The position numbers were made by a program, and so were the translations under genes. Below the pieces are notes generated by a model. It had not been told where the DNA came from. It made no database searches and saw only the letters and a program-made list of their open reading frames with translations. DNA of 64,000 nt from Parietaria judaica (taxonomy: Eukaryota; Streptophyta; Magnoliopsida; Rosales; Urticaceae), in NCBI GenBank assembly GCA_954871525.1, contig OX940872.1, positions 6,657,180 to 6,721,179 on the forward strand, read 5' to 3'. Shown here piece after piece: positions 37,636 to 49,197 of the stretch (positions are counted from its first letter, which is position 1; each line of letters begins with the position of its first letter).

Positions 37636-40310
37636 TTATTTATAGCATGTAATAATGCCAACCTTAATGCAAAGTGGAGCAATAGGATGTTCATGAGGTG
37701 CTTCAAGGTCCTCTATATTGGTCATACGAGAAATCCGATCAGGTCGCCTATTGTCTGTCTTATCTGCATCTTTTTCTGGCCAGAAAGTGGTACGAGTAAA
37801 TAAGAACTAGTTTTAGGGGTAAAAAGGTCAATTATTTCGTCAAAATGGAAAAATATACCATGCTAACCTTGCCTGGCCCGTACAAGTGCTTCAGCCACCG
37901 TTCGAGGATCTTCCAAGTCTACATCTGCACCCATTTATGAAAGTACTACGTCATCAGCCTAATACCGTATCATCTACATTTAGGGAAGAAGTACGAGAGG
38001 ACGCTCTTGAAGAGGATCCATCTAGTCTTACCTAATGTTCTCCCTTCAAGAACAACCGCACCTTGTCGATTAAGATCTTGTGATAAAGTTCGCTTGTAAT
38101 GCTCAGGCAGCGATGATTCACTGAATTCCTTAGTACCATCACGGAGGATCCCATGGTCCTAGTATTAAAACTTAACATGAGTTATAAAATTTGGGGCTAT
38201 AAAATGTGTTTCGTTAGAGGCCTAGAAGAATTTACGCATATAAATAGAATGACATTAATATATTTCTCACAGGAAGATGCGAGTAGTCATCCCCTTGATC
38301 TGCTTCCATATCCAGTGTAGGATCGACCCGTCTGATCTGGAAACCACATATCACACTAATGGTAAAAAGAAAAAGAAAAAAAAACTCATGCAAAAAGCAA
38401 ACTAAAACATAAACGCGATAGAATTGTTTCAAGTTGGTAAAAAGAAACAGATCAAAGGGTCACCTTCCTGCGCGCTTCTCTGGCTAATATGTCGTCATTC
38501 TTCAAGAAAATGGCGAGTTCTTCATCTTCAGCAGCCTCTGCTGCGACCGTGACAGCATTCTTTGTACTATGGAGGTATTCGGCTCGAAAGTATTTTGTCC
38601 AGAAATCCTTTTCGGTCATCTGATATTTCAAAAGATTAAAGATTAACAAAGGCTCTTCAAAGAGAATATTAGATAATTGATGATAGAGTGATTGTATCAC
38701 AATCCCTCGCCTTAAACAAAACAACTAACGATGAGGGAAATCATAACCAGTAAGAACCAGAGAAACTGTTTACGTATATGCCTTACCTTACTTGGGACGT
38801 GCTTAAGGAACGCCTGGTGCACGGCTGGTTTCAAAACAAAAATCTGGGCAAGACGGAAGATATGTGTGATCCACTATTTAGAAAAATACATAGGAAAATT
38901 AAGGATCATGTAGAAGAAATAAAAAATGATAGACCTACCTGATATTTGATCTCTGGAGTTAAATTAAATGTAACCTTGTTTGTCTTCATAAAGAAAAAAG
39001 AAAGAAAAAAAAAAAGTGTTACACGGTTAAACAAAACTTTCAGATAAAAATTGAATGAACTGCGAGACTACTTGTGTGTGCGTGAAAAAGAGGGAGAGAG
39101 TCTACCCGACCATCGGCCATCGGTTGTGTGTCCAATATCATTGTACTCTTGAAACCCACTCGTTGTTTTACGTTTCTGCAGCTATCTCCATTTAGCAATT
39201 TCTGTATATATTGACAGGAACGATATCACAATTTCAAAAACCCTAAAAAGAAACTTGTTCTCATAGCCAATTTGGAACATAATTAGATCTTAACATCCAT
39301 CCGCAGAAATTATCTAACGGGACCTTTCTTGTGGCCCAGAATTCCGATTCTGTCAAGATTCCGCCAAGGACAAATTGCTTATGAAGTTTCTGCAATTCAC
39401 TGTAAGGGAATAAATTAGACTTTATATTACAAGCCGATTAAAATAACGTATGAATTGCACGCAGATCGTAATTTACACAATTTAATAAGACTCGATTCTG
39501 AAATTACGTAGAACATTAGATAGAAGCCTTAACACGTTGTTACCTATCATCTTGCAACAGCTTCATTCGATGCTGCATTTCGGCCGTACTGAGTTGTTCA
39601 TCGAGAGACGTAATCGCCGGCTTTACAGGAGCAACTTCCGCAGCAGAAGCAGCTTTTGCAGCCTCTCCAGACCTTGCAAGAGAATTGCCTACGCCAGATA
39701 GAGATTTCAGATAACCCGTAAACAAAAACTAAGAACCGGACATGGAGAGGCACGACAAATTGGGTACTGAAATTTACCGACAAATTCTCGGCATACATGA
39801 AGGTCGGCGAAGCTTTTGAACTCAAAAATGTAACTACCGCCCTGCATCGATACCGCATCAATGAAACCCCTAACTATATCTGAACAACGGGCCATTCGAC
39901 GGGAAACGAGAAAGATCGCAAAAGGAAAGAAACCTGATCATGAGGAAGATTAAGCCAAGGCGGTTTATTCGATCCCTCCTTAGTGTGCTTATGACCTTAA
40001 CAATGGCGAGAGCAAGAATTACAAAGACAACAAGAAGGTTGTAACACTGAAAATGGATCAAGAAAGTGCCTTTAATGCGCACGAATTCGACATCCAACTT
40101 CGCGGTAGACGAAGGATTGCTGGGTTTGAACAAGAGCTTATGCTCAGTCTGCAAATTCATCAGAGCAATCATCAACTGACAAGCACTGCGTTTTGGATAC
40201 GAATACATAATCAAACGAGAAATAAGCACCATTTTGAGAAGTCCAGGAGTGCCAGGGTCTTTCACAGAGGTCTTGTACTTGGCTCGCTTGATCACCTCGC
40301 TGTTCGCCAT
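36575..40310 (-). CDS. TFB1: TFIIH core subunit TFB1/p62, complete (20 exons, 603 aa)
   Basis: The p62/GTF2H1 subunit of TFIIH, needed for RNA polymerase II transcription initiation and nucleotide excision repair. Exons: 40310-40230, 40148-40070, 39995-39934, 39841-39778, 39688-39544, 39399-39324, 39201-39106, 38983-38939, 38843-38787, 38619-38464, 38336-38271, 38158-38032, 37924-37868, 37775-37663, 37571-37380, 37301-37188, 37097-37020, 36940-36893, 36813-36745, 36661-36575; total 1812 nt in frame. The N-terminal PH-like domain (VIKRAKYKTSVKDPGTPG, TKEGSNKPPWLNL, YIFEFKSFADLHVCREFV) is followed by two BSD domains (FWATRK; MTEKDFWTKYFRAEYL) and a helical C-terminus ending GESPNGYS. It matches Arabidopsis TFB1 along its length. 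All introns are GT-AG except intron 2 (40069-39996), which appears to be GC-AG. Many exons are only 45-80 bp. Confidence 0.95.
37597..37633. repeat. (AT)n microsatellite in TFB1 intron
   Basis: A pure AT dinucleotide run inside the intron between the exons ending at 37663 and starting at 37571. Confidence 0.9.
39996..40069 (-). other. Apparent GC-AG intron in TFB1
   Basis: Exon 2 must end in codons for VRIK plus one base, and exon 3 resumes with GTCATAAGCACACTAAGG (HKHTK). The only donor that keeps the conserved protein and frame is AAAG/GCACTT; no GT lies at the join. The acceptor is TTGTTAAG/GT. The intron is 74 nt. Confidence 0.7.
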
Positions 40311-40899
40311 TTTCGCAACAGCCGAAGGATCGGAATTCGGATCCCAATACTTGAACTGGGTTAGCGAAGAACACTTGAACAAAACTGGACCAACCCAATT
40401 CAATTCAAGAGGTTTCGATACAGAAAGCGAAGAACTTTGATTCGAGAGATCGCTGTAGAGACTGAACCACACTCAATGGAGAAGAAGAAGAGGAAAGAAA
40501 TAATTTCTGAGAATCGATCATAATCGCTCGACCTGCAAACGCATTCAAGAAGTGCGAAAGAGTTGAAGCGATTCAGCTTCGGAAGGAGAGCGGCGAGAGG
40601 TGGCTGCGTTCGCCGGAGTAAGCTTCAGGTGAGGAAGAAGAGAAACGAGAGAGAGAGAGAGGAGAGAGACTTTATAATTAGGATTAAGGTTAGTTTAGGA
40701 ATAAAAAAAGTATTAACAATGGGTGGAAATAGATTAATGAAATTGAAACTTCTTCAAAACAAAAAAAAAAGGATTACTGAAATTGAAACCCGTGTTTAAA
40801 ATTTCTCCGAAAATCGTCAAAATTTCGGTAAAAAATAGACTTTATATTTTTTTGTCTATCACGCACATTGTTTATGATCGCTTAAACTCGTAGACTTTA
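40311..40899. other. TFB1 5' flank
   Basis: Contains the TFB1 leader and promoter (minus strand); GA-rich patches at 40638-40670 may be leader sequence. No separate gene found. Confidence 0.55.
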
Positions 40900-41251
40900 G
40901 GGTAAACGGCGGCATATTTCTTATGATTCTATTTTTTTTTTTCGGGAACGTATTCCTAAAATTTTAATTTAAACATCGTCATAGGGAACATAATGATCAT
41001 TAAATTTATATGGCAAATGACAATATATATTATCATTCTAATTCAAACATCGTCATAGGGAACATAATGATGACATTTGAATAAAAATAGGAACATATGC
41101 CGCCATTTCTCACATAAATTAAATGAAAAATTGAAAGAGGTTGACCGAGACTAACATTTTAAGATTTTGGGAATATATGCTGGAAAGAAAAAGATTGGGA
41201 ACATAACTACGATATTTGAGCAAAAATAGGAACAAATGCCGCCATGTACCC
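40900..41251. mobile_element. 352-bp MITE with GGCGGCAT ends
   Basis: The left end GGGTAAACGGCGGCATATTT is mirrored at the right (minus-strand GGGTACATGGCGGCATTTGT). Inside, the phrase CATCGTCATAGGGAACATAA occurs twice as direct repeats (about 40974 and 41047). Flanking 9-mers TAGACTTTA and TAGATTTAA match at 7 of 9 positions, consistent with an aged Mutator-type duplication. Confidence 0.7.
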
Positions 41252-41594
41252 TAGATTTAATAGCATTGAGCAAAGAAAACCGGCTGAACCACACACTAAA
41301 CTACTGTGTTTGGTCCCAAATTCCTGAAGAATATACTCATTTCATCTTCATACATCTTTTTTCCTGGTATATAACTCAACCATGTCTTGTAAATCTCAAA
41401 ACTTCCTGGAAACAGCAATGAAGATGATCTTCGGGGTTCTGGAATCGAGATTTTCCGACTTTAATTTCAAACTAAATGACGTTATTATTCAAGTGTGAAA
41501 CAAATAGTAATTCTCAGAAGTAGGAAAATAGTATTTCCAGAACAATAATACAATTGAATAAGGTACACAGTGTAATGTACACAAAAAGCAGTTT

Positions 41595-43168
41595 TTACGG
41601 GGGGGTGATAACGTTCATGAACTTCCGTTTTGCAAATGCCAACCACCACTTGTTCGGAGTCCCGTTGGGTCTGTACGTGACGCTCAACAACCGTCCGCTC
41701 GTTTCCTCTCTGATCTGCTTCAGATAGTTCCTCAGTAGTTCTGCTCAATGAATGATAACAATGCTAGTCAGGTTTATTAATTTAAATGCAAAATCTATTC
41801 AAAATTAGTTTCGATGCTTATGTGAAGACGATAATCAGGAAAAAATCATAAAAAAAAAACAATTTTTCATTTGCTCTGCATACCGAGAACGCAAACCCGT
41901 GCTCTATACCTCAATCTTAAAAGAGCTCGGAATCATTTATAAGAATAAAAATGCCCCAAACAAAAATTTCCTTCTTTTCGTACTCAAAACCGTGCATTGC
42001 AGTCTAATTAGTACGGTAATGACAGAATCAAATCCCAATAGGAATCGAATTATTTCCGAAGCAAAAAACTCTTTAATAACTGGATTAAATCCTTATACCT
42101 GCTTCCTTTTGTGACTGGGGAAGAGGGAAAAGCCCGGGAAAAGGAAACTCGGACTCTCCAGGCACGGGCACTTTTTCAAGGCCCAAATTAATAATCGCCT
42201 TTGTTCCTTCAGCCAACGTTCTGCATCCTTCGAGCCGCTTCAAAGCCACATTGATGTAAAACGTCAAGTATATTAATAGCTTATCAGCCGAGCTTTTTAC
42301 GTCAAAGTTTCTGAAGAACACGTTGGCACGAAAGAACGTAATCGCTTCATCGACAATGTCAGTTCGATCTGCCAATTCGAGACATCCATACAATCAGAAA
42401 ATGTTATCTATACATGCATATGTACAGAATGTGCACATATAACAACAACCTTGACCCGAAACCGGAGCTGGGCCCTTGATATGGCTTTTTAAAGGCAATA
42501 GTGGACAGCCACAAGCTTTCGTGACTCCTTCCTCGTCCACAAAACTCGAGTGATAAACCTACCGGAAAAATTTCCAACAAGCATTATTTACTCGTGAAAA
42601 CCAAGTGGCAAATAAACTTAAATACCGCAATACGACTGAACGCTTAACATATTGGAATTCAAAGTTCCGAAACCTGTTTAGTTACCGATACGCGATCATG
42701 TAAACTAATCACAAATTTTCATCAATTACTTAGCCACCTTGAAAATGTCCATTCCAAGTTTGTAAAAACGGAATTCAAAAGATTACAACTTTACTATCAG
42801 TTACGAGCTTTCAACGACGAATTTCGCACCCGAAAACATCCTATTCTTGTTCCTCTTTCGAAGAGCAATTATCGAGGCCGAAACTATGAGGAAAAGCTAA
42901 CTTCAAAAACCGGTATTCGAAGCTACAAACCCGCCATTGTAGCCGATAATGACCGTGTAAAGCAATCAAAAATTCGACAATCAACTTCGTTACTCCAAAA
43001 CAACCCATTCCCAATTCTCAATTCTAAGATCAAATAGCAGAATCACCTAGATCAAAATCGCCCAATTCAACAATCAAATCAGTACGATTTTGCAGCTAAT
43101 TAGTTTCAAACTCATCAACGAACCAAACAATCACTAGAACGACCGAAACTTGCGCACTCACTCACCAT
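41595..43168 (-). CDS. ARPC3: Actin-related protein 2/3 complex subunit 3 (ARPC3), complete (4 exons, 175 aa)
   Basis: The p21 subunit of the Arp2/3 complex that nucleates branched actin filaments. Exons: 43168-43166, 42558-42450, 42368-42099, 41740-41595 (528 nt in frame). The first coding exon is only the ATG, immediately followed by a consensus donor (ATG/GTGAGT); exon 2 begins VYHSSFVDEEGVTKACGCPL. Other family hallmarks are TDIVDEAITFFRANVFFRNF, LIYLTFYINVALKRLEGC, AIINLGLEKVPVPGE, and NGTPNKWWLAFAKRKFMN near the C-terminus. Length equals the family norm (174-178 aa). The 607-bp first intron and the 5' UTR lie upstream. Assignment is secure because the protein is highly conserved. Confidence 0.95.
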
Positions 43169-43503
43169 AATCGTATGAAGATTGTCAGAAAGTGCGAGAC
43201 TGAACAAGAAATTGGCTACAATATTTGCATATCAGATCAATCAGAGCTTGATGCGTCGATAATGGAAGCTAACATTGCAAGACTAGACCTAGAGAGAGAG
43301 AGAGTGAGAGTTTATTGATGTCGTTTTAGAGTTGTTGTTGTTTAAAGTCGTTCAATGGTTGTCGTTTTCAATATTTTATGTCGTTTTGTTCTAGGTTTTT
43401 TTTTTTTTTTTTTGGATGGAGTTAATAGTATTGCCTTCTTCGACTAATCATATTGGAATATTTATAGCAAAAGTACCCGAAAATTAGGCTAAAATGGAAA
43501 TAT
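43169..43503. other. ARPC3 5' UTR and upstream
   Basis: Includes the leader of ARPC3, a GA repeat at about 43292-43308, and poly-T sequence near 43400. No gene. Confidence 0.55.
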
Positions 43504-43511
43504 AGTGCCGC

Positions 43512-44081
43512 CATAGGCGTAGCTAGTATAGCACTAGCATACGCACCTGCATACGCTGATTAATTTGCAAAAAAATACCACTAAAGTTTAGCTTATGGTT
43601 GTTGTGATTTTATAGTTGGTATTGCATATATTGTTATTTTATATTGTGATTTGTGTCATAATAAATCATCTATTAATAAAATAAACTCGGTGAAACATTC
43701 GACAGTGTCGGCAACACACTCGTTATTGACGTACTCGACGATAGCAGCGATGAATTCGACTTTTTTGACATACTCACGGTGTTGGCGGCCCACTTGGCGT
43801 TCTCGAGTGTGTCGATAATGTGTACTCGTGACCGAGTGCGTCGCCGACACTGCCAAGTACGACACTGAGACCGCCAAGATTATCGAGTGCGTCATCGACA
43901 CCACCGAATATGTCGCATAAGCTTATCATTAACTTTAGTTTAGTGACAGAGCTCAAAGTTATACTGAAACTAAAACATGGGTGGATAAAAATAAGTATTG
44001 AAATATACTTTCAACGAAGAGTAAAAATCTCAATTTGTTATAAAGTGCATCCTATGAACTACAAAGCTAGCTCCGCCACTG
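43512..44081. mobile_element. 570-bp hAT-type element with internal TCG-rich repeats
   Basis: Ends CATAGGCGTAGCTAG and CTAGCTCCGCCACTG form imperfect inverted repeats, flanked by a perfect 8-bp duplication AGTGCCGC at 43504-43511 and 44082-44089. Between 43680 and 43920 the sequence is filled with degenerate repeats around ACACTCG/GTGTCG ('cgagtgtgtcga', 'cgagtgcgtcgc', 'cgagtgcgtcat'), giving spurious ORFs. No transposase. Confidence 0.87.
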
Positions 44082-44394
44082 AGTGCCGCCACTTTTCACT
44101 TATCTATTTGGTATTTTTGCCTTAAATATCTTTCTTATTTACCGTAATTATGTCATATTCTACTTGCCTGAAACTTTGGGAGCTCTGATAGGGGCAAGTT
44201 TGTCATATGCCAAAGTTCCCTAGTCATTAATAAAACAAAATTTAAGAAAAAAAAAATGATTATGAAAATTAAGAACATTCAACGAGTAAAAGAAAAAAGT
44301 AAACATCATATTAAACCGAAAGTCGAGTTTTTCATTTCATCGAACGCAAGATAAAAAAGTCCATTATCCAAATGACAGAGAAAGAAGGGAGTCG

Positions 44395-44460
44395 GTGAAG
44401 CAGATTGAGTCGTTAAAGCACGCTTCACCACGAGCACAAATAATTTTTAAAGATTTGATA
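44395..44460 (+). pseudogene. Relic of an F-box/FBD gene 3' end
   Basis: The plus-strand frame from 44395 reads VKQIESLKHASPRAQIIFKD, the typical last block of FBD domains, and parallels the end of the intact gene downstream (LLLRRASPQAEIVLND). No preceding exons are recognisable. A likely truncated tandem neighbour of the F-box gene at 45977. Confidence 0.6.
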
Positions 44461-45976
44461 CATTTGTTTGTCGCGGAATGGACAGAGAGTGTGTTAAGAA
44501 CAAATGTGGTTAAAAATTCCATGAATTTATGTTTGATTTATCGTTTTTACTTTTGATGTGTCTTGGTCAAGTACTTTGGTATGGATATCTCTGCTTTATG
44601 TTCTTTAGAGTTTGTAGACTTTTCTTTCTAAATGTATCAATTTGTTTCGAGATTTGCTGCGACCAAAATCGATCATTGGCATTCCGTGACGGCAGAACTT
44701 TGCGGATAATGTGTAATGCTGCGAAAAGCTTATTTTAATCATTTTAGAAGGGCTAAGTAGTAGTTCCGGCTGCCCAAGCCCGAGTTTTAGGCCGGGCATG
44801 ATTGCCCAAGGCCCAAAACTCAACGACAACTTCAATAACAAAATTTGCAGCATAAGTATCTACAAGTCATGTAAAGTTAGCGGCATATTCTAATTTTAGT
44901 GTCACGGTGAAAGTTCTTAAAGTCTAAAAAATGTTTTTTTAGATACGTAGTTTTGCCTATTTTCTAACCTCCATCAGGGGCAACATGGACAACTTAGATG
45001 CTTCTATCAGATGCCACTTACATATCTCGTTTGTCTTTGGTTAAATGGTTAGCGGCAATAATACCCAAAAGCTAAAAATATTGTAGAGTTCAATTTCTAT
45101 CCATATTCTAATACGATAAACTCGTACAAGTCTAGTTTTTTGACACTTATTTAAATTAGTGACTACACATATCTCTAGCTTTACAAGCGTTAACTTGACA
45201 TGGACATGGACATGGACGAAATTGAACCTCGAAACAAATTTGTTGCCTTTGAGTCGCGGGTGAAAGAGATTGAGGGTATAGCAAGATAATTTGTACAAGA
45301 TTAGGTACTTATGGAGAAAATATCTGAAAATAAAATAAGACAAATTCGATTATGAGCAAGAAAGCTAAATTACCATTTATTTATTTCAATGTAAACCCAT
45401 TTCGAAAGGAACAACCTTTCGTCTTTACTCAGCTCTCTCGTCTTCACTACTACAGGTTTCAGATTCTTTCATCCTTTTTATTTTATTTCATTTTATTTTA
45501 TTTTATAGTATATATATATATGTGTGTGTATATGTTCAGTGTGCATTTCGCATAGAATCTTAGGGTTTTTTCCTTTCAGTAAAAAAATTATTTGTGAATG
45601 TGTGCAATATCATTTCAATGGTGGGTTGAAGTTTTATTAAAGGGGTGATTATTAATTTTAATGTTTAAGCATTTTTATTTCTGCTAATATCTTTGGTTTA
45701 GCATAATCACTGTCGGTTTTAACGAGATTCTTAATAATATTTTGTTTAATTTGTGTGGAAGATGAACTGAATATCAGATTGGATCAACACGCCCGTGGCG
45801 GAATTCGAGTTGGCGTGAATTTCGGTCTATAATTCTCGAAAAATATTGTTTTCACATTTGTTCTGTTTATGTATTAGGGTTTAGACTATGTATTAATTTA
45901 TTTTTTTGTTGCTCGTAGATTTCCTATTTATAGAAGCAATTCCCCGCCTTAATATATATTTCCTTTAACAGTTACG
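44461..45976. other. F-box gene upstream region
   Basis: Contains no other gene that I can support. A possible 5' UTR exon with donor/acceptor-like sites lies around 45430-45960. The leader segment GATGAACTGAATATCAGATT near 45762 recurs in diverged form near 61752. Confidence 0.5.
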
Positions 45977-47622
45977 ATGTCGGTGAAACTCTTGAAGTCA
46001 TGCAGCGGAAGAGAGGGGGGCCAAGATCGAATAAGCGATTTACCGGACAATGTTATCGATCACATTTTGTCATATTTGCCGATGAAGGATGGTAAGAAGA
46101 CGAGTCTCTTGTCCAGTAAGTGGAGGTATAAATGGTCAACAGTTTCGTGCCTCGTGTTCAACAAAGAGTCTCTCCCAACTATATCTCGGGATCGGTCTGA
46201 AAGAAAGATCGACAAAAATCTCAAGGTCCGTAAGCTTGTTAGGGACATTGATGACATTCTCTTGCTTCATTCGGGCGTGATATGCAAGTTCGGTCTTTCC
46301 TATAAAACAATGTTTGACGTCAAAGACATCGATAAATGGATATTTTACATGTCGAGACACCCGGTAAAAGAGTTCATATTTAATATGAATTGTTTGGGCC
46401 CACGCTACAAGATGCCATCTTGCTTCTTTTCTAGCCAACACTTCACACAATTGGATTTAGATAATTGTTCGTTGAAGCCTCCGTCGACGTTCAAGGGTTT
46501 CAAAGGTTTGAAGAGTCTCGGTCTCCAAAACGTGTCGTTGCAGCAAGATGTGTTTGAAATTCTTATTTCGAGCTGCATGCTCGAGAAATTGTGTTTGGCT
46601 AATCTCGACGGAGTTGATCGGCTTAGTGTATATATGCCTAATTCTCAATGCTTCGACTTTAAAGGGCGTTATACATATGGAAGAGAAACTGATCACGAAT
46701 TTATTGTCAATGTGCCGAATTTGTGCTTGGACTTAAAAAGGCCACATTTTTATTCCTTCCTTAAAGAATTTCGTCAACTTACCGTTGATGCACCGAATCT
46801 ACAGTTCGATTTTGAAGGACCGTCCGGTCTTCTTGTTCTTAGAAACACCATATGTCTAGCGGTATTCTCCATGAATGATAACAACAATAGTACAAGTCCA
46901 CGGAGCTATGGAAACTTGTTGAAACTCTTTGCCGATATGCCCGATATGCCCCAAATCGAAAGGTTTACTTGTAGCTGCTATTCTTTCGAGGTATGAACTT
47001 AATCATTTTGACATAAATTGCTTTAAAAGGCTGTATGATTCTTTTTTGTATTTATATTTTCTAATTAGATACTTTTGACTCCAGTCTGTAAATCTTGGTG
47101 ACATTCCGAAAGCGCTACCTGACCCGTGCCTTAACCTCCGCTATATGTCTATATGCATCAACTTGACCAATTTGAAAGGGGTTTCAGGACTTCTTTGCCT
47201 TCTAAGAAGTGTTCCTAATCTTCAAGAACTAGAGATATACGTGAGTTTTCTTTCAAAATAATAATTAATCATTACGAAAAAATATTATCTTTTCAATTAA
47301 CTGTCTTACTTTGTATAAACAGAGCTCCCGAGACGTGATCAGAGAACTAAGCAACAACATTTGGCAAGGCGACCAATTGGATTCCCTGTTCGCCCATCTT
47401 CGACATGTTAGAATAAAGAACTTCGGTGGAATAGAAGCTGAAATCGATTTTGCGAGCTTCATGCTTTTATCTTCGCCTGTTCTTCTGAAAATTACGCTCG
47501 ATGTAAAAAAAGTTCGCCCTTACGGACGGGATAGTTGGAAAACAAATTATGAGATGATGAAGCGGTTGCTGCTGTTAAGACGTGCTTCACCGCAAGCAGA
47601 GATTGTTTTAAACGACGCATGA
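45977..47622 (+). CDS. F-box/FBD/LRR-repeat protein, apparently intact (3 exons, 489 aa)
   Basis: Substrate-recognition subunit of an SCF (Skp1-Cullin-F-box) ubiquitin ligase; substrates of this large family are mostly unknown. Exons: 45977-46990, 47085-47240, 47323-47622 (1470 nt in frame). Residues 18-53 are the F-box (ISDLPDNVIDHILSYLP, TSLLSSKWRYKW). The middle contains irregular leucine-rich repeats (FTQLDLDNCSLKPPSTFKGF, LKSLGLQNVSL, LEKLCLANLDG, FRQLTVDAPNL). The C-terminus is FBD-like (FAHLRHVRIKNFGGIEAEID, LLLRRASPQAEI). The closest type is the At1g13570-like FBD group. Fast-evolving and duplicated: a 3' relic lies upstream at 44395 and duplicated flank lies at 61345-62330. Confidence 0.88.
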
Positions 47623-47977
47623 CTTCTTCTGTCATTGTATCTCCGATGGATCAGTAACGGAACCAGCTTTTGAATGTGATTTTGTTGTTTTCAATGTTAA
47701 TCGGATTGAGAATTTCATCGTATCGTTATTGTTTTATGACGTCGTGGATTTTTCACTCGCAACCTCTGCTTCTGAGTAGAATTTTAATGTAGAACTTTTA
47801 AAATTCCTTTGAAAAAGCTGAGTGTGTGACTCACACTGGTGTTTTTCTTTTTATCAAATTGTAATATTGGACTTCTATAAACTCTTTGAACATATTATAC
47901 GCCATAGTCTATATAAGTACAATCTCAGTCTCCTTCCTGTTTTAGTTTTATAAACTCATTTGCGATAAATCAAACGT

Positions 47978-48740
47978 AAAAGGTGGAAACGAACGCAAGC
48001 TAGGGAAGAAAACACAGTAATGTCATACTTAAAAGTAGGGGTCGCAATTTGGGACTGGACAAGAAATGCGAAACGGTTACGACACGATTTTAACGGGTTT
48101 GGGTCTACCGTAAATGGATCTGGGTCCAACCGTGTCGAACACGATTAAATAATGGGTAAACACAACACGAACACGATAACACAATGGGACCCAATTAGAC
48201 ACGATTAAGTTATATATTTATTACGTATGTTAATACATATTTTATATAACATTATGTTTTTTACTTATTTATTACATCGTACAATTGATGAACATATAAA
48301 ACTGTTACTAAATTGTAAAATTTTAGATAATATAAATTAATTAATTTATATGAGTATAAATTGAATTAATTTAACATTTTAAAATACATGAATATGTTAA
48401 ATGGGTTAAACGGGTAGACACGATAAACGCGATATTTAAATGGGGCGTGTCTGGGTCTCATCTTCTAACACGATTAATAAATGGGGCGGGTCTGGGTCTA
48501 CATAAAATGAGTAAAAAACGATTAAAACCCGGCACGAAGGCGACACAAAACCCGACTTGTCACCCACCCCTGCTTAAAAAGGGGGTAAAAAAGCTTATTA
48601 CTCGTAATTTAAAGAGAACTTTTGTCACGTAAAAGGCGGAAACGAAGCAAGCTAAGGAACACAACACAATAAATGTCATACTTAAAAGGGGGTAAAAAAG
48701 CTGATTACTCTAAATTTGAACTTTTGACACGTGATTTTTA
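47978..48740. repeat. Tandemly duplicated segment (about 115 bp), first copy split by a transposon
   Basis: Copy A is 47978-48035 plus 48573-48628, copy B about 48629-48740: both run 'cgtaaaaggnggaaacgaa...gcaagct' to 'atgtcatacttaaaag' and 'gggggtaaaaaagct-attactc'. Copy A is interrupted by the hAT-type element at 48036-48572. Confidence 0.7.
48036..48572. mobile_element. hAT-type MITE, TAGGGGTGGCAATTTGGG family, copy 1
   Basis: 537 bp. Left end TAGGGGTCGCAATTTGGGAC, right end (minus strand) CAGGGGTGGGTGACAAGTCG. Flanking octamers CTTAAAAG and CTTAAAAA match at 7 of 8. Homologous to 52815-53389, sharing 'gaaacggttacgacacgattt', the repeated 'gggtctgggtctac' phrases and the AT-rich core. Confidence 0.8.
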
Positions 48741-49148
48741 TAATGTGGATTAACGGAAAGTGGATGGAGTTGCTAATATTTGTTGAATCTGTATATATTT
48801 TCCTCTAGAAAAACAACTTGAAAGCTTTAATTTACATACGGAACATATCGATATTACGTAAATTAATCTGGTCGGTTTAGAGTATTTCTTTAGGGAAACT
48901 TGATCATTTATTCCTCAAAAAGAAAACATTTGAATTTGAAAATTATTCCAGTTATTTTTTTTCTTGGAAAGTTATTCCCCAAGACGATCAATGATCAATA
49001 TTTTTTTTTTTTTTTTACTTAAGGACATCTGGTTTATTTTTATAAACCTATAAACAAGGGGCGATGATTAAAATAATTGTTTGGTAGAGGTTTTTAAGGA
49101 CAGAATTAATGTTAGACGTTTAATCGTTTACCACAAAAATTTCAAAGG

Positions 49149-49197
<49 letters not shown>

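Noticed and set aside
43656..43956. Minus-strand ORFs
   Set aside because: Fall inside the degenerate repeats of the hAT-type element at 43512-44081.
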